Positions 31,149 through 39,051 of a DNA stretch of 64,000 nt are shown piece after piece. Under the pieces are notes generated by a model. That model was not told the DNA's origin. It saw only the letters and a list, made by a program, of their open reading frames with translations, and ran no database searches. Position numbers and translations under genes: made by a program. How positions within the stretch are numbered: the stretch's first letter is position 1; the number at the start of each line of letters is the position of its first letter. Source of the stretch: a virus. The stretch lies in the IMG/VR virus record IMGVR_UViG_3300013132_003882, positions 39,584-103,583 of that record; one strand, given 5' to 3'.

Positions 31149-31376
31149 ATGAATGCGAAAAATCCCCATTTAAAAGTCCGAGAGATACGCCAAGATGAGT
31201 CTGACTTCATGCTCAACGACGGCATGGTCATGTATCCTCGTGCAATGTTGCACATCTTGCCCGAATGCCCAACCGAGGTTCGACACACTATTCAGTGGGC
31301 AGTGACCAACGGATATGTAAAATTTTCGTCACATGTCAAAGAATCTGAACTTGTTTGGGAGCGACTGCAATCATGA
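31149..31376 (+). CDS. small protein, unknown (leaderless gene)
   Basis: 75 residues (MNAKNPHLKVREIRQDESDF...). No Shine-Dalgarno; start fixed by the promoter geometry. ATGA overlap with the next gene. Confidence 0.6.
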   Translation: MNAKNPHLKVREIRQDESDFMLNDGMVMYPRAMLHILPECPTEVRHTIQWAVTNGYVKFSSHVKESELVWERLQS

Positions 31377-31765
31377 CCATGCACTTACATCACCCCAGTC
31401 TTAGCCTCAGCGGCAAGAAAAAAGGCCGGGTAAAATTTCGCAACGCTGAAGAAGCACGGCGTGCCCGCGAACTGGAGGCATCATGGCAAGACTTGCTGAA
31501 GCGCCAAGGCATTGAAGCCGAAGCCAAGAAACGTAGTCGTGCGTTAAAGGCTCCTGTACTGGAATACCGACTATCAGCGCCACCCGGACGTGGCGGTACT
31601 GGCCACATTCCCAGCCGTGACACTGGGGGCAACGCCACCCTGGCCGCACCCAAAGTGTACACAGGTACCAAGGTCCGAGGCATTGCCACCATGCACAAGA
31701 GCAATGCAGTGCCCGTATTCTCAGACGAGGAGGCTGTGGAAATCAGCCGTATGCGCCGTGGCTAA
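31373..31765 (+). CDS. conserved basic phage protein
   Basis: 130 residues (MTMHLHHPSLSLSGKKKGRVKFRNAEEARRAREL...), with a highly charged N-terminal helix and a Gly-rich middle. Similar small proteins occur in T4-like cyanophages; function unknown. Confidence 0.6.
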   Translation: MTMHLHHPSLSLSGKKKGRVKFRNAEEARRARELEASWQDLLKRQGIEAEAKKRSRALKAPVLEYRLSAPPGRGGTGHIPSRDTGGNATLAAPKVYTGTKVRGIATMHKSNAVPVFSDEEAVEISRMRRG

Positions 31766-32054
31766 TCGTTGCACTTATTATTTTGTAGTGTCAAAAGACT
31801 ATACCGACGGCATTGACAGTTTCAAAGCAGGTGTGTATTCTGCAGAGGGATACATGGGTGCGTTCCTGGGCTGGCAAAGCCGCCTGAGTCTGAATTGTAG
31901 TCGTGTGTGGTGCCAAGGTCCCCGAGGTGGTGTCAAGATGGTTCGGGATAGACTGACCTGGTTAGCAGGAGAATATGGCTATGTCACAAACAACGCTAAA
32001 CTTATGAAGGAGTTTGCTTGGGTCAAATTATCTGCACGAGATGTTGGGAGATAA
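31758..32054 (+). CDS. tandem paralogue 1 (GTG start)
   Basis: 98 residues. The C-terminal half (CQGPRGGVKMV ... MKEFAWVKLSARD) is repeated in the next gene. Unknown fold and function. Confidence 0.55.
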   Translation: MANRCTYYFVVSKDYTDGIDSFKAGVYSAEGYMGAFLGWQSRLSLNCSRVWCQGPRGGVKMVRDRLTWLAGEYGYVTNNAKLMKEFAWVKLSARDVGR

Positions 32055-32325
32055 CGTGGTTAAACGCGACTACTATGGTGTGAAAGGCGACTATGCATGG
32101 CACATGCGAACCCAGCACACAGAACTGAGTTTACGCATGGCACCCAGGCTGTTTAGAGAAAGTGATGTGGTGTACTGTCAAGGACCTCGAGGCGGGGTAC
32201 GACTCGTGCACGTGAATTATTGGTACGCTATGGAGCCTGCAGGCGGGTACATCACCAAAAACAGTGAAGCCATGAAACAGTTCGCGTGGGTCAAACTGCG
32301 GGCTAGAAATTTGAACTCTCCATGA
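32041..32325 (+). CDS. tandem paralogue 2
   Basis: 94 residues from ATG 32041. Shares CQGPRGGVRLV ... MKQFAWVKLRARN with the preceding gene, evidence for local duplication. Overlaps both neighbours. Confidence 0.55.
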   Translation: MLGDNVVKRDYYGVKGDYAWHMRTQHTELSLRMAPRLFRESDVVYCQGPRGGVRLVHVNYWYAMEPAGGYITKNSEAMKQFAWVKLRARNLNSP

Positions 32326-32555
32326 ACAGCCGCCAGCGACGCCGATTCAATCGACGATTTCCACACGTGGTGTTCAGTCGTGCTGACTGGGACGACACCA
32401 CGCCTTGGTTGGAAACCAATGTGGGACGGTTCAATCAAGACTGGTACAAACTGGGACGCGACATTGTGTTCGGCATAGCAGTGGGTTGGCCCGGAGATGA
32501 ATATCGTTTTAGACGTGCAGAACATGCTATGTGGTTCAAATTGCAATGGTCATGA
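32322..32555 (+). CDS. small paralogous-family protein
   Basis: 77 residues, Arg-rich start (MNSRQRRRFNRRFPHVVF), ending YRFRRAEHAMWFKLQWS, the F-x-L-x-W family motif. ATGA overlaps at both ends. Confidence 0.6.
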   Translation: MNSRQRRRFNRRFPHVVFSRADWDDTTPWLETNVGRFNQDWYKLGRDIVFGIAVGWPGDEYRFRRAEHAMWFKLQWS

Positions 32556-32794
32556 TGGAACTTACTGGATTTTTCAAAGACCAGACGATCAATGGAGATG
32601 TATGGCACGTGGCTCATTTCAAGGCCAAACACGAACAGCGGAGAGAAATCACTCGCTGGTGCTATCAGACCTATGGTGAACCTGGATTCAGTCATCTCAC
32701 ACATGACACCAGGTGGAAAGACAGTATTCAATTTGGTTCGATATATTTCAGTCGCCCGGAAGACCTTGAGTGGTTTGTGTTGAGGTGGCAATGA
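32552..32794 (+). CDS. small paralogous-family protein
   Basis: 80 residues (MMELTGFFKDQTINGDVWHV...), ending SIYFSRPEDLEWFVLRWQ, again the family motif. Adjacent to another member (32322), so probably a tandem duplicate. Confidence 0.6.
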   Translation: MMELTGFFKDQTINGDVWHVAHFKAKHEQRREITRWCYQTYGEPGFSHLTHDTRWKDSIQFGSIYFSRPEDLEWFVLRWQ

Positions 32795-32832
32795 ATCGTA
32801 AACGACAAATACTTTTTAATCAAGGAGAAGAC

Positions 32833-33249
32833 ATGGGCGTATTTCAACAAAATTCCCTGACCTGGGAACAACAAGAAGTCATGCGGCTGTTGAAATCACA
32901 GCCAGGCACCGCTTACCAAGAATCGGATGAAACTGGCAGAGCAGTGTTTAGAGATTGGATACGCAATCTGCTGATGAACACAGAAATCACAGTGACCTTT
33001 GTCAAAGCCGACGGGGCCATTCGTGACATGCGGTGTACTTTAGATCCGGATCGTATCCCGCCCCAACCACCCCGGCCAGACCGGCCAGCCACAAAGTTGT
33101 CTGTGGATGGTATCATAAGAGAAAACCAAGAAGTCAAGCGACCCGAAGAATCGCACACCCAAAAAGTGTTTGACTTGGACGCAGGTGCCTGGCGCAGTTT
33201 CCGTTATGATCGGCTCCGAAAGGTCACTGCCACCATGAGTTTTGAATAA
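32833..33249 (+). CDS. WYL_2/Sm-like SH3 beta-barrel protein
   Basis: 138 residues from ATG 32833 (AAGGAG upstream; an in-frame ATG at 32791 overlaps the previous stop). TEITVTFVKADGAIRDMRCTLDPDRIP and the C-terminal VFDLDAGAWRSFRYDRL fit the small SH3-like WYL_2 family common in phages, possibly nucleic-acid binding. Confidence 0.6.
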   Translation: MGVFQQNSLTWEQQEVMRLLKSQPGTAYQESDETGRAVFRDWIRNLLMNTEITVTFVKADGAIRDMRCTLDPDRIPPQPPRPDRPATKLSVDGIIRENQEVKRPEESHTQKVFDLDAGAWRSFRYDRLRKVTATMSFE

Positions 33250-33256
33250 GTAACGC

Positions 33257-33475
33257 ATGACCAAAGAAACAACAATCAGCATGGAGGGTCGGGTACAGGA
33301 AATCCTGCCCAACACCATGTTTAGAGTATTACTAGACGATGTCAACACTGAAGTAATTGGATACTTGTCGGGCAAAATGCGCACACACAACATCAAGGTA
33401 TTGCTGGGCGACCGAGTTGCCATGGAGTTCTCCCCGTACGATTTGACTCGTGGTCGTATCACTAGACGTAGATGA
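33257..33475 (+). CDS. infA: translation initiation factor IF-1
   Basis: 72 residues, the full bacterial length, alignable throughout: [58 protein letters not shown]-1 is an OB-fold protein that occupies the 30S A site and assists initiator tRNA selection. A phage copy could bias initiation toward phage mRNAs, several of which look leaderless. ATGA overlap with the next gene. Confidence 0.92.
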   Translation: MTKETTISMEGRVQEILPNTMFRVLLDDVNTEVIGYLSGKMRTHNIKVLLGDRVAMEFSPYDLTRGRITRRR

Positions 33476-34146
33476 TTTCAAAAAAACCTATTAAAAAACA
33501 TCCCATACTTCAGGGACTACTTTTACTGGATTGCGGGGAACCACAAGTACATGACCAATTTTTTATGGACAAGTATTATATAAATCTCGTTGAGAAACTT
33601 AAAAATAAAAATTTTGAGTATATAGTCAACCACTCTTATGGATTACAAATAGATTTAAATGATACTGCCATGGCCACCACCATAAAAGTTTGTGATTATG
33701 ATCACAATCATCCCATCATGCGTAACTTGTTTAAAAATTCTGGCAAAGAAAAAACTTCAACGCTGCTGTCCAAATATCTACTAAATAGAATACCAACAAT
33801 TAATATTTTAAATGCTGAAGATTTTGTTTGGTTCTGTACCAAATATCTGCCAATAGAGCGTGTACAAAATTGGCTGGTGGCAGGGCACACCTGGCGAATG
33901 TGTACACATGATGCTGGGCTTGGATTACAAACGTTGGCTAGATTAACAAAAATTTATCCTTTGAATTTTTATGCCACAGATTACAGTTTTTGTACCATGA
34001 CTGAGCAAACTGCAATATTAAAAGATTTTGAACAGGACAGCATGAATTGGCGTCTTATAGAAGGTTTTGGGTATCAACTGCTACCTCAAACAATGTTTGA
34101 GGTAGCCTACCTCAAACACAAATTAGATAAATATCCACATGCGTGA
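33472..34146 (+). CDS. unknown A+T-rich gene
   Basis: 224 residues, no confident family. [20 protein letters not shown] is faintly like the nucleophile region of cysteine hydrolases (isochorismatase-like), with an early LLLLDCGEP as a possible Asp. Composition matches the radical-SAM genes rather than neighbours, suggesting transfer. Overlaps infA and sodB ends. Confidence 0.55.
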   Translation: MISKKPIKKHPILQGLLLLDCGEPQVHDQFFMDKYYINLVEKLKNKNFEYIVNHSYGLQIDLNDTAMATTIKVCDYDHNHPIMRNLFKNSGKEKTSTLLSKYLLNRIPTINILNAEDFVWFCTKYLPIERVQNWLVAGHTWRMCTHDAGLGLQTLARLTKIYPLNFYATDYSFCTMTEQTAILKDFEQDSMNWRLIEGFGYQLLPQTMFEVAYLKHKLDKYPHA

Positions 34147-34681
34147 ACACATTGATCTAGTAGAAGCCAGCACAAGGCCGGCCAAATTGGAAACTACTCC
34201 CTTGCCCTACGGACCCAAGGACTTGGCTCCTGTGCTGAGTGCCGAATCCATTGACTATCACTATGGGCACTTGGCCCGAGGCTATGCCAAGCGTTACAAC
34301 GCCGGAGAAGGCAATGCGGATTTTAATCGCGCTGGCAGTTTTTTACACAATAAGTTTTTCCCTCAGCTGAGACCTGTCAAAGGTGCCAACAGACCCCGTG
34401 GTGCTGTGCTTGCCTTGATTGAAGAAAAGTTCAAGACCTGGGAAGACTTTAAGGAACAGTTCAAAGAAGTTGCCATGAAAATCCAGGGCTCAGGTTGGGT
34501 GTATTTGAGCACCGGTGGTGACATCAAGACCATTGCCAACCATGCGGTGCGCACAGATATCTGTGTGCTAGTTGACTGGTGGGAACATGTGTGGGCCACA
34601 GATTATCAGTGGGACAAAGAACGCTATTTAGACAATATTTGGAAAATTATTGACTGGGACGTTTGCAATGAACGCTTGTAA
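34139..34681 (+). CDS. sodB: Fe/Mn superoxide dismutase
   Basis: 180 residues. LAPVLSAESIDYHYGHLARGY (first His ligand), SFLHNKFFPQL (second His), GSGWVYLS and DWWEHVWATDYQ (Asp and His ligands), then KERYLDNIWKIIDW. The usual Trp after HNxFF is replaced by Pro, a small active-site oddity. It would detoxify superoxide and protect Fe-S proteins in the infected cell. Confidence 0.88.
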   Translation: MREHIDLVEASTRPAKLETTPLPYGPKDLAPVLSAESIDYHYGHLARGYAKRYNAGEGNADFNRAGSFLHNKFFPQLRPVKGANRPRGAVLALIEEKFKTWEDFKEQFKEVAMKIQGSGWVYLSTGGDIKTIANHAVRTDICVLVDWWEHVWATDYQWDKERYLDNIWKIIDWDVCNERL

Positions 34682-34931
34682 ACATCATGTGATGTGGTTG
34701 TTGCTGGCTGTGTTGCCTGTGGCAGCACATGCAGACATGAACGATTGTGTAAAAGAGACCAATCAAGATCGAAAGAATTACTGCATGGCCACCTACAGCG
34801 GCAGTAGCACGTTCTGTGAAAAGATCCAGCACTTTGGAGATCGAACACAGTGCATGCGAATGGTAGTGGCCGCACAGCGCCGAAACGTGTACCAGACCCC
34901 TCGACCACCCCTAAAGGAAGAAACAAAATGA
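34668..34931 (+). CDS. small Cys-rich secreted protein
   Basis: 87 residues; signal peptide ([22 protein letters not shown]), mature part with four Cys in a helical spacing ([19 protein letters not shown]...FCEKI...QCMRM), like small periplasmic CHCH-type helical hairpins. Overlaps sodB and the next gene. Confidence 0.6.
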   Translation: MNACKHHVMWLLLAVLPVAAHADMNDCVKETNQDRKNYCMATYSGSSTFCEKIQHFGDRTQCMRMVVAAQRRNVYQTPRPPLKEETK

Positions 34932-35248
34932 ACCTACTACCCCCAGCTGTTGACAAATTAAAAGAACTTGTGGCCGAAGAAGGCAATCCTGAACTAAAAC
35001 TGCGTGTGTTTGTGCAGGGCGGGGGATGCTCAGGATTCAGTTATGGCTTTACCTTTGACGAAGCCAAAAACGAAGATGACTTTGATTTTGTCTACGACAC
35101 TGTGCAAGTTGTAGTAGATGCCATGAGCATGCAGTATCTACAAGGGTCAGCAATTGACTTCAAAGAGGATGCCATGGGAGCCAGCTTTGTGATCAACAAT
35201 CCGCAAGCAGTTTCAACCTGCGGATGTGGATCAAGTTTCAGCGTGTGA
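34928..35248 (+). CDS. erpA: A-type iron-sulfur carrier (ErpA/IscA)
   Basis: 106 residues with the three conserved Cys: [11 protein letters not shown] and CGCGSSF at the C-terminus. Delivers [2Fe-2S]/[4Fe-4S] clusters to apoproteins; the phage's own radical-SAM enzymes are candidate clients. ATGA overlap upstream; 3' end overlaps a convergent late gene. Confidence 0.9.
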   Translation: MNLLPPAVDKLKELVAEEGNPELKLRVFVQGGGCSGFSYGFTFDEAKNEDDFDFVYDTVQVVVDAMSMQYLQGSAIDFKEDAMGASFVINNPQAVSTCGCGSSFSV

Positions 35249-35441
35249 TCAACCAACTCTGATACATGTGCATCAACACATGGTCCAAGGGTTGGCCGTG
35301 TTTGATGTGTGCAATAAATGGCGACTCAGGCATGATTTTGTCAAATAAGTCCACATTGTCTGTGACCAATGCAAACAATTGATTTATTTCTGCAGGGCTC
35401 AGTGCAGACAACACATTTTCTGTCAGTGCTTGATACATCAT
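35238..35441 (-). CDS. small late protein, unknown
   Basis: 67 residues ([20 protein letters not shown]...), helical. TTTAAATA lies 7 nt before the ATG and overlaps the stop of the upstream fibre gene; an AAGGA overlaps it. Confidence 0.55.
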   Translation of the reverse strand: MMYQALTENVLSALSPAEINQLFALVTDNVDLFDKIMPESPFIAHIKHGQPLDHVLMHMYQSWLITR

Positions 35442-35447
35442 ATTCCT

Positions 35448-37325
35448 TTATTTAAACAACCAAGATTTTAGTTTATATCCAATTGTGATCACGGTGACTG
35501 CTGCCAGCAACACTGACACCACACTCCATATGGTCAATATTTTCACAGGCAACGGTAACTGTTTGCCGTTCAATCTTGATATGATTCTATTTAATGGCAT
35601 GCCAATGTTCATGATCAATTTGCCAGCTGGGTTGGATTGAGTATAACCCGGCGCTTGCATGCGATAGGCCATTTCTTCTGCCCAAGGTCTAGCCAGCAAG
35701 TTCATGTAGTAAATCACCATGCGTTTTTGTATATCCACACGTTTTTCAGCATCCTTCTGCCAGAACAGCACCCAACGCCGCAGTTGCTCGCTGCCTTGAC
35801 CGTCCATGAGATCTACCACAGTCTGTGCCCAACGCAGATATCCGTGATAAGCCGCTGGATCTTTGACTTTTAATTCTCGTCCAAATTGTTGATCTGCTGC
35901 ATTCATGGCTGAATCAAAATATCCCAGTTGGGCCAACTTGTTGCAGATAATTTTGCCGCCACCACCGCCACCATTGCCACCTTCAGTGGTGCGTGAATTG
36001 GTTCCAAAGTTCTCGTTGACGGGCGATACCACAAATGCTGGAGCATAGTTGCTGTTGGTTCCGGTCACAGGTTTCCACTCTCCTGACTGATAGATAAACA
36101 CCCCTTGCACTTCTTTCCACACACCTTGATCGTTCACATAAGGCGTACTGGGGTTCCACTGACCAAATTGATACACTTGCACAGTGTCAGGTTCAATTTC
36201 CAACACAGCATAACCACCATTGCCTGCTTGAGCAACGCCACCGCCTAGGCCAGCACCACCTGCATAATACACTGATGAGTCATTGCCAGGTGTGCGTCCC
36301 ACTGGGTTGGCAATAACATCACCTATACTCAGACCAAATGCGCCTGCCAATGCCCCAGAATCTCCACCCACAGTGGCGCCACCGTTGCCCCCGCGATCTC
36401 CGCCACCACCGCCACCGCCACCGCCCCCGTCGCCACTTTTGTCTTGACCATTTTGTCCGTTGGTGGTGTATTGTATGGCTTGGCCAGCTGTGCCCGGTGC
36501 ATTTTGTGCAAAATTATTGTTGTTGCCACCGCCTCCTCCGGCTGCTCCGCCTCCAGCAATGGCCTGTATATCATTTCCTACCAAAAGCACTGTGGCACCA
36601 CCGCCTCCACCGCCCCCACCCGATGTGCCTGATCCACCAGCATTGCCACCACGGCCACCACCATAGCCATCAATGTTGTTTTGGGTAACTCTCAGAGCAA
36701 ACCCTGCAGGTCCACCGCCGCTGTTGACTGCCACCCAACTTAGAACATGCACACCAGCAGAGATTGACACATTTGACAAAGTAGGCGGTGGGTCAGACGC
36801 ATAACTACCTGCTGTGACCACTATTGGCACACCGTCCAAACTGACCACCGCTTCATCATCGGCTGCACAGTACCAGCTGTACAGTCCCGTAACGGGAAAA
36901 TTAACATTGTAACTTCTGGAAAAAGTTCGTCCGTCAGCCCACACTGCATTGGAATTCATAAAGTCACTCCAAGATCGCCAGGTCACTGCGCCCACTGCTG
37001 CCGGTCCGGCAGGCGGATATCTAGTGTTGAATACTACGCCGGTATAACTGCCACCCCCAGCGCCGCCACCCCCAGCTGATCTACTGCTGAGTCCACCACC
37101 GCCCCCACCACCCACAGCCACAGTGATCACTTGACCGGATTGTATAGGGAATGTAATTCTACTGAATCCACCGCCACCACCTGTGCCTCCAGGTCTACTG
37201 TCATTGCCGCCGCCACCCCCACCGCCTGCCCAGAGATAGGCAGTGACATTGCCTTTGTAGCCCACAGGCATGGTCAGTGTTTGCAGTGCACCGGTATACC
37301 CGATGGCTCGTATAATTTGTTTCAT
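35448..37325 (-). CDS. glycine-rich tail fibre adhesin-like protein
   Basis: 625 residues. The first ~350 are dominated by Gly runs interrupted by a PA14-like beta domain (SYNVNFPVTGLYSWYCAADDEAVVSLDG), as in T4-type distal adhesins that bind receptors. The C-terminal ~180 residues are a different helical domain (LRRWVLFWQKDAEKRVDIQ, LLARPWAEEMAYRM) ending in a membrane segment, as if two proteins were fused. One nt separates it from the upstream fibre gene. Confidence 0.75.
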   Translation of the reverse strand: MKQIIRAIGYTGALQTLTMPVGYKGNVTAYLWAGGGGGGGNDSRPGGTGGGGGFSRITFPIQSGQVITVAVGGGGGGGLSSRSAGGGGAGGGSYTGVVFNTRYPPAGPAAVGAVTWRSWSDFMNSNAVWADGRTFSRSYNVNFPVTGLYSWYCAADDEAVVSLDGVPIVVTAGSYASDPPPTLSNVSISAGVHVLSWVAVNSGGGPAGFALRVTQNNIDGYGGGRGGNAGGSGTSGGGGGGGGATVLLVGNDIQAIAGGGAAGGGGGNNNNFAQNAPGTAGQAIQYTTNGQNGQDKSGDGGGGGGGGGGDRGGNGGATVGGDSGALAGAFGLSIGDVIANPVGRTPGNDSSVYYAGGAGLGGGVAQAGNGGYAVLEIEPDTVQVYQFGQWNPSTPYVNDQGVWKEVQGVFIYQSGEWKPVTGTNSNYAPAFVVSPVNENFGTNSRTTEGGNGGGGGGKIICNKLAQLGYFDSAMNAADQQFGRELKVKDPAAYHGYLRWAQTVVDLMDGQGSEQLRRWVLFWQKDAEKRVDIQKRMVIYYMNLLARPWAEEMAYRMQAPGYTQSNPAGKLIMNIGMPLNRIISRLNGKQLPLPVKILTIWSVVSVLLAAVTVITIGYKLKSWLFK

Positions 37326-37326
37326 A

Positions 37327-38982
37327 TCAATCGATCAAGTACCAAATATCCCCATTTTGTCCACCAAACGGTAGACTGGTGCTGACTGTTCTGTTGCCAA
37401 ATCCATTGCTGCCAGCAGCAATACTCAAGGTTCTGTCGGTGCTGATATCGCCACCGCCAGACAAGCCGGCTCCGGCAATAACTTGTGTGGTCTGCGAAGC
37501 TGCGCCCAGGTTAAATCTAGCAAGAGCCACATTGGCGCTGCCAGTACCTCCTGACAACACAGGCAATGGAGTGATGCCTGAAATAGTACCACCAGTTATG
37601 CTCACACTGCCGTCATTTTGCACAGCCATGGTGCCCACTGCTGTGATAGCTCCTGATTGCAGTCCCAAATTGAGTCTGGCAATGTTGGCAGTGGCTCCAC
37701 CTGTGCCGCCAGCTGATACAGGCAGCGGTGTATCCAAGCCTGAAATTGCACCACCAGTTATGTTGATGTTGTTGGCATTTTGAGTGCTGACAGAGCCCAA
37801 GCCCAAACTGACTCTGGCATTGCTGGCACTGTTTGCCCCGGTACCACCTGAAGCCACAGGCAACGGTGTGCCTAATCCTGTGATGGTACCGCCTGTGATG
37901 GCCACTGCAGAAGCATTTTGTACAGCCATGGTACCCACAGTGGTCACAGCACCTGATTGCAGTCCCAAATTGGTTCTGGCCTGTGGTGCAGAATTGGCTC
38001 CTGTGCCACCATCTGCCACAGCTATTGGCACTATGTTGTTGATGGTGCCTCCGCTGATGCTGACTGAGTTGGCGTTTTGTACAGCCATGGTGCCTACCAG
38101 CTGTCCTGGAGTCACTGCATTGGTCACAAACTCGGTGGTAGCAATTTGCGTATTTGCAGTGCCGTTGCCCGCTGTGGGTGCAGTGGGCGAACCACTAAAT
38201 GCAGTACTGACTGTGGCCTGTTGCACAAATCCTGTGGTGGCAATCTGCAGATTGGCTGTGCCTGGCGGCGCAGTGGGTGCTGTGGGAACGCCTGTAAAGT
38301 CTGGCGAAACTTTCTCACTTTGTACAAAAGCTGTGGTGGCCAACTGAGTAGAATTGGTTCCTGCCGTAGCAGTGGGTGCAACAGGTGTGCCTAACAACAC
38401 AATGTTGACTTTTTGTTGTTGTACAAACGCTGTGGTGGCCAACTGGGTGCTGGATGTACTGGCTGCGGCAGTGGGTGCTGTGGGTGTACCTGTGAAGTTC
38501 GGGCTGTTGGTCACAAATGCTGTGGTAGCTAATTGGGCTGTGGAAGTTCCGGCTGCGGCAGTGGGTGCTGTGGGTGTGCCTGCAAAAGCTGGACTGCTGG
38601 TCACAAATGCTGTGGTAGCTAATTGGGCTGTGGAAGTTCCGGCTGCGGCAGTGGGTGCTGTGGGCGTTCCTGTGAAAGCTGGGGATATTTTTGCATCTTC
38701 CACATAGTCTTCGCTGGCCAATTGAGACCAGGTATTTGATGTGTTGAAGTAGTTCAGCACATCTGTGCTACTGTTGTACCATAATTGCCCCAATATAGGC
38801 TGCACAGGCGCTGTGCCACGGGCAAAATTTTCCAGCAAAAACACATAGTTTTCGTTTTGAAATTCACCATAATTGGTCACAGCCCGCCCGACCAGGGCCA
38901 GATCAGTAGCGGTGGTATTTACGGTGCCATCGCCCACCACTGTGACAATTTGACCCCGACTGTTGTTGATGATATAGCTCAT
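37327..38982 (-). CDS. tail fibre protein with 30-residue repeats
   Basis: 551 residues. N-terminal attachment-like region, then about six repeats of PTAPTAAAGT-T-QLATTAFV type (phage tail-collar/fibre repeat), then GGTI...GGTGANSA-ARxNLGL repeats that typically form trimeric beta-spirals. Late promoter and CGGAG ribosome site upstream. Likely trimeric fibre shaft. Confidence 0.8.
   Translation of the reverse strand: MSYIINNSRGQIVTVVGDGTVNTTATDLALVGRAVTNYGEFQNENYVFLLENFARGTAPVQPILGQLWYNSSTDVLNYFNTSNTWSQLASEDYVEDAKISPAFTGTPTAPTAAAGTSTAQLATTAFVTSSPAFAGTPTAPTAAAGTSTAQLATTAFVTNSPNFTGTPTAPTAAASTSSTQLATTAFVQQQKVNIVLLGTPVAPTATAGTNSTQLATTAFVQSEKVSPDFTGVPTAPTAPPGTANLQIATTGFVQQATVSTAFSGSPTAPTAGNGTANTQIATTEFVTNAVTPGQLVGTMAVQNANSVSISGGTINNIVPIAVADGGTGANSAPQARTNLGLQSGAVTTVGTMAVQNASAVAITGGTITGLGTPLPVASGGTGANSASNARVSLGLGSVSTQNANNINITGGAISGLDTPLPVSAGGTGGATANIARLNLGLQSGAITAVGTMAVQNDGSVSITGGTISGITPLPVLSGGTGSANVALARFNLGAASQTTQVIAGAGLSGGGDISTDRTLSIAAGSNGFGNRTVSTSLPFGGQNGDIWYLID
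38090..38690 (-). repeat. tandem 90-nt coding repeats in the fibre gene
   Basis: The two most similar units begin at 38511 and 38601 (period 90 nt, 30 codons) and are almost identical; more diverged units precede them. They can change number by slippage. Confidence 0.75.
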
Positions 38983-39001
38983 TGCACACTCCGATTGTCA
39001 G

Positions 39002-39008
39002 TATTTAG
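39002..39008 (-). promoter_or_regulatory. late promoter (minus)
   Basis: CTAAATA upstream of the fibre gene starting at 38982; divergent with the next entry. Confidence 0.65.
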
Positions 39009-39025
39009 TGGTATCAAGGCGTTTG

Positions 39026-39032
39026 GTAAATA
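39026..39032 (+). promoter_or_regulatory. late promoter (plus)
   Basis: GTAAATA, 19 nt before ATG 39052; no obvious Shine-Dalgarno in the short leader. Confidence 0.65.
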
Positions 39033-39051
39033 CATCACTGGAACATAAAAT

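Noticed and set aside
36338-36688. Long plus-strand ORFs rich in Pro/His over the Gly-rich adhesin gene
   Set aside because: They are the antisense reading of GGN codon runs in the gene at 35448-37325 and have low-complexity products.
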